Shown here: positions 60,160 to 64,000 of the stretch, piece after piece
Layout of the letters: each line of letters opens with the position of its first letter
Position numbering within the stretch: the stretch's first letter is position 1
DNA from: Diphasiastrum complanatum
Lineage: Eukaryota; Streptophyta; Lycopodiopsida; Lycopodiales; Lycopodiaceae
Assembly (NCBI GenBank): GCA_029204225.1
Contig: CM055110.1
Span: 18,099,501-18,163,500, forward strand
Direction: 5' to 3'
Length of the DNA: 64,000 bases
Position numbers and translations under genes: made by a program
The notes under the pieces: generated by a model
What the model saw: the letters and a program-made list of their open reading frames with translations, nothing else
Databases searched by the model: none
What the model was told of the DNA's origin: nothing

Positions 60160-62094
60160 ATTCAATAATCTAGAAGGATCTACAAAAGATCTAGCTCACA
60201 AACCTAAGAATCAATCTTCACACTAATGACTAGTCACTTGGAAACTTTGCTTTGATCACTAAGACAAAAGCACACAATCTTTGAATCAAATCACAAAAAA
60301 AATCAGATCCAAACTCCTATTGGACTCAACAAATACCAATGACTCTTTCTTTGAGAGTTGAAATGGATATGAAAATATTTGGCACCTAGATTTTCCTTTT
60401 CACTTGACTAGTTCTCTCAACACATGAGATTCTCGAACAAAAGATGGGTTTTGTTTCAAATACATGAAAATCAAACTTAGTCACTTCTTTTGGACTCACT
60501 CTTGACCCAAATAATATTACTCTTGAGATTTAGAATCAATTTGATTTGATTTGACAACATACTATACCACCAATTTCCACAAAACATAGGATCTACACTA
60601 GATCACTCAAATTTGACATGTACATTTGATTCAAACACATAAAATTAAGATCCCCTTTTGGAATCCCCAAAGAATGTCACTCTTGAGATTTCGAATGGAT
60701 TTGTAATAGTTTGATAACAACCTATGTCAAGAATTTTTCACAAAGCCTAAAAATTAGACATCTAGAGATTCACAAAGATCTCAACCATGCATGAATACTC
60801 AAATATGGACTCCTCCTCATTCTAGACATCCAATGGGATCACAAATTGACCCTCACACTCTCACAAAGAAAGCTGAATAGAACTAATTTGAGTTTCATAC
60901 ATACTATGTCAATTTTTGCTCAATAAATTGAGTTCATTCACCCCTATTTGGATTCCACCAATGACTCTACTTCTTAAGAGTTGGAATGAAATTCAAAATC
61001 AAAAGTTGTGATTCTTCTTTCTCACTAAGATATTGTGCTTCAAAGAGATAATGCCACTTAGAAAGATTTGATCACCTAGGAGAAGACAAATTCTCCACCA
61101 ATAACAACACAAAATGAGCTTCTAGATCTTGCCCTCTACAAAGGAAGGAACTCTTAGAAAATTGGATCTCTCTCTACACATTTGCCATAGACACATTAAT
61201 GACTCTTTTCAAACCTCACAATCACTCAAACAAATTGAGTAGGGCTGAACAATGTGACTTGGATCTCAATCTCTTTTCTAGAACTCTCAATTGAAGCCAA
61301 TCCATGTCAAATTCTACAAAAGATTTGCATAGATGCTATATATGCACTAGAAACTCTCAAAGGTTTCACTTGGAGGACAGATCCAAATATGTTTTCTAGC
61401 AAATTGATGCTTCTAAACTTGAACCTGTCACTCTTGAACAAATCTAGAGTGATGGTACAATGGATTTCAACCTCTCACCTTGCATATCAATCCTTAATCT
61501 ATGATTTTTGGCAATATCTCTCTCAACTTTGACTTGTACTCAAAAAATCAGAGAAAAAAATTTAATGCACCTGAATCAAGCTTCAAATTAAATTATGTGG
61601 ATCATCTAACCCAAGAACAAATCATAGGAATAGAATCTCTATAGAAAAAGCTTGAATTTGCACTAAAAATCTCTAAAGTTGGGTGTATGAGTCAAATTAT
61701 GCATCAATTTGAATTTTATCAACCAAATCAGGTTTTGTATGGCCCCACACGTGTGGAAGGTACACCTACAGCCTACAACAAGTTTTGGTACAAAAAAATT
61801 GAATCTAGCTATCAATTCAAACTCTCTACCTCAAAATTAGCTAGTTTCCACAAACTTGCTAATTTGGGAGATTTAGCATCAAACTGAAACATAAGGCTCC
61901 AAAAATGGTACTGTACATTCTAGCACATGTAAAAAGTACCCTTGCAGCCCAAAACAAGTTTTTTTCCATAAATTTTGAGTACACCTATCCTATCCAACTC
62001 GCCACATCAAAATTAGCTAGTTTCCAAAAACTTGCTAATTTGGGCTTAGTTTTGGATCAACCCCATCAAATCTTCATAAATCCTCTTGTACTTG
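60160..62094 (-). other. Long leader of the non-autonomous element, with degenerate repeats
   Basis: About 1.9 kb of non-coding sequence. Near 60340-60990 a unit with aatg(a/t)c(a/t)ctcttgagattt-like phrases recurs about four times at roughly 160-280 bp spacing. Near 61735-61875 and 61915-62050 a second unit is duplicated (aaaattagctagtttcca, aaacttgctaatttggg). Confidence 0.5.
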
Positions 62095-62106
62095 GCTCTG
62101 ATACCA
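62095..62106 (-). other. Primer binding site of the non-autonomous element
   Basis: The minus strand reads TGGTATCAGAGC, abutting LTR C. Confidence 0.9.
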
Positions 62107-62747
62107 TGTGAAAATATGCAAAATTGGACCAAGAATGGATCCTAAAATGATCCACAAGAGTGATTGGATGTTAGATACAATTGATCTATCAATCTACACA
62201 AGATTTAGATCAATCTAGATCAAATTTAGATGAGAAAATCTAACAAGAACAATCATAAATGAAAGGGAATTGTACTTGCTGGTTTCACACATGTGAAAAC
62301 ATGTCAGAGTACGGACTCCAGTCTGAAATCAAAGTACAATATGATAGGAACCCAAAACTATCAAAAAAAATCAAGACAAATGAAGAAATTGACAATAATT
62401 GCCTCAAAAACCAAGATTGGTATTGCTTGTTGATTATGGCCAAATGTGGCTCTATATATACAAAAAGTGGGAGCTCATGGTACTGGTCATCCCTTTGATC
62501 TCACATGTGTGAGGGTGCTTTGTCATGTGATGATTCATCATGCAAATTGACACTTGGACAAAAAATTCTATTTTGAGCACTTTTGGTCCATTTTTCTTCT
62601 ATGTAGAGAACTAGGAAAAAACTCTTCTAGAAGTGCAAATTTGACTTCCTCAGCCTATTCCACACATGTGAGAAGATCTCTACACATGGGATTTGACACC
62701 TAATCTCATGATGTGGCTTCATGCAATCTCTAGATTGATGCCATGTG
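62107..62747 (-). repeat. LTR C (5' LTR, truncated)
   Basis: It matches the first approximately 640 bp of LTR A up to gatgccatgtg, then joins copia pol sequence abruptly. The remaining approximately 190 bp are missing, so the right target duplication cannot be tested. Confidence 0.85.
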
Positions 62748-64000
62748 CTTAGCATACCAACTCCTTGGTGCTTGCTTAAGACCATACAAACTCTTTTGTA
62801 GAAAACAAACATGATTTGGCTTGCCATGTGAAATGTAGCCGTCGGGTTGCTCCATAAACACCTCCTCCTCAAGATCACCATTCAAGAATGCATTTGTGAT
62901 ATCCGATTGCCATAGATCCCATCCAAAAAGTGTAGCAAGTGAAATAATGACTCGAATGCTCACCATCTTTGCCATGGGTGCAAAGTCTCATCATAGTCAA
63001 TTCCATACTCTTTTGCATATCCTTTTGCCACCAAGCTTGCCTTGTACTTGTTGATTGATCCATCTTGGTTTGTCTTTACTTTGAAGATCCTCTTGCATCC
63101 AATGCTTTCTTGTCCTTTGGAAGTTCCACCAATCTTCATTTGTCATTCTTCATAAGAGCTTGATACTCAAGATCCATTGCTTGGATCCACTCCTCTTTTT
63201 GTCTTGCTTCATCTACACATGTAGGTTCATCAAAAGAGGTTAGGAAAGAAAAATTTGTACCACCAACAACTTGCTTACCTTTTTCATAATAAGTGAGTCT
63301 CAAAGGTTGTTGCCTTTGCCTTGATGTCCTCCTTGGCTTTTGATTTGAAGTAGGCTCTTCAACATCAACATCCAAAGTATCATCAACAATGTCATCATCA
63401 AGAATGTTAGATCCAACATCCACACCACTACTTGAAGACACTTTTGGAAAGTTTACCTCATCAAAAATGACATCTCTTCTAATGACCACTTTTTAAGTTT
63501 AAGGAATAAAAATTTTGTAAGCCTTGGTCACCTCACTATAACCAACAAAGATACCTTTTCTTGAAGATGGGTCCTCCTTTGTCCTATCATCAAGAGTGAT
63601 GTTGATATAGCAAATGCATCCAAGAGTTTTGAAAAACTTGAAACTCGACCTTCTACCAAACAACATCTCAAAAGGTATTTTTCCATCCAATACCACACTC
63701 GGCCATCTATTGCATAAAAAATTAGCACATAGCAAAGCTTGATCCCAAAAGGATTTAGGAAGATTTGCACCTAGCCTCATGGCTTTGGCACCTTCACATA
63801 AGGTTCTATTCTTCCTCTCGGCCACTTCATTTTGTCGTGGTGTCCTTGGGCTCGTGTACTCCCTCTTGATCCCATTTGCATCACAAAATTCCTTGAACTT
63901 GGTAGAAATGTACTCACCACCATTGTCACTCCTCAAGCACTTGATTTTGGTAGAAAATTGAAACTCCCTTGCAATCTTGAACGCCTCATCTTTGCTTTTA
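62748..64000 (-). pseudogene. Copia pol fragment (copia 6), continues beyond the window
   Basis: On the minus strand, entering from the right edge: integrase with RSDNGGEYISTKF, TPRQNEVAERKNR (usual HNGVAER changed) and FFKTLGCICYINI (63936-63499); after a stop, RRDVIFDE and an acidic linker with RRTSRQRQQPLRL and SFDEPTCVDEA (63489-63136); then RT with RVIISLATLFGWDL, DITNAFLNGDLEEEVFM and [11 protein letters not shown] (62975-62748). It ends where LTR C begins, before the YVDD motif. Confidence 0.9.

Larger units (their letters stand above)
56543..62747 (-). mobile_element. Non-autonomous copia-derived LTR element with a 617-codon ORF
   Basis: Direct LTRs A (56543-57376) and C (62107-62747, truncated) are about 96% alike by eye. 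A primer site adjoins C, and a purine tract adjoins A on the minus strand. The interior contains a long leader and one long minus-strand frame cut by a solo LTR of the same family. No RT, integrase or RNase H catalytic motif is found, so it would need help in trans. Confidence 0.75.

Overview
This is nuclear DNA of a land plant with a large, transposon-rich genome. The evidence is spliced genes with GT..AG introns, a plant-specific trihelix transcription factor, Ty1/copia and Ty3/gypsy elements primed by initiator tRNA-Met, LINEs, and long pure GA/TC microsatellites. The very long intron and LINE content would fit a fern, gymnosperm or lycophyte better than a compact angiosperm, but nothing seen fixes the clade.

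The main host gene is a minus-strand GT-1-type trihelix transcription factor. Its four coding exons are at 36151-35635, 7577-7455, 5338-5114 and 5007-4793. All three introns have GT..AG ends and phase 1, and the exons join into one 1080-nt, 359-residue frame. Intron 1 is 28,057 bp and holds almost all the transposons in the left half of the window. Upstream (36.15-36.9 kb) is a candidate promoter with a duplicated ACGT/CCAAT/GATAAG-like module.

Intron 1 contains a head-to-tail run of plus-strand LINE copies (7.7-32.8 kb). The last LINE copy is split by three insertions, each with a matching 5-bp target duplication: a solo LTR (13238-14318, gatac), a gypsy element (14524-25506, catac) and a copia element (25920-31594, tacct). 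The gypsy element is itself split by a young copia element (15993-21378, gattc, about 1.3% LTR divergence) and by an 89-bp hAT-like MITE (22869-22957, 8-bp duplication). All three LINE 3' ends run into TC-rich sequence, one of them a (TC)112 array.

Right of the GT-1 promoter lie an old LTR element that shows only gag (37990-44790) with a degenerate copia copy inside it; a short intact gene (46738-46962, + strand) for a 74-residue conserved plant protein; and several copia fragments (49.5-56.2 kb). From 56.5 to 62.7 kb is an unusual non-autonomous LTR element with a 617-codon reading frame. That frame is interrupted by a solo LTR of the element's own family in the opposite orientation. The window ends inside a minus-strand copia pol.

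The far left (1-4.4 kb) has a weak copia relic, a candidate minus-strand promoter and first exon at about 2.1 kb, a TG/AG compound microsatellite and otherwise unassigned sequence.
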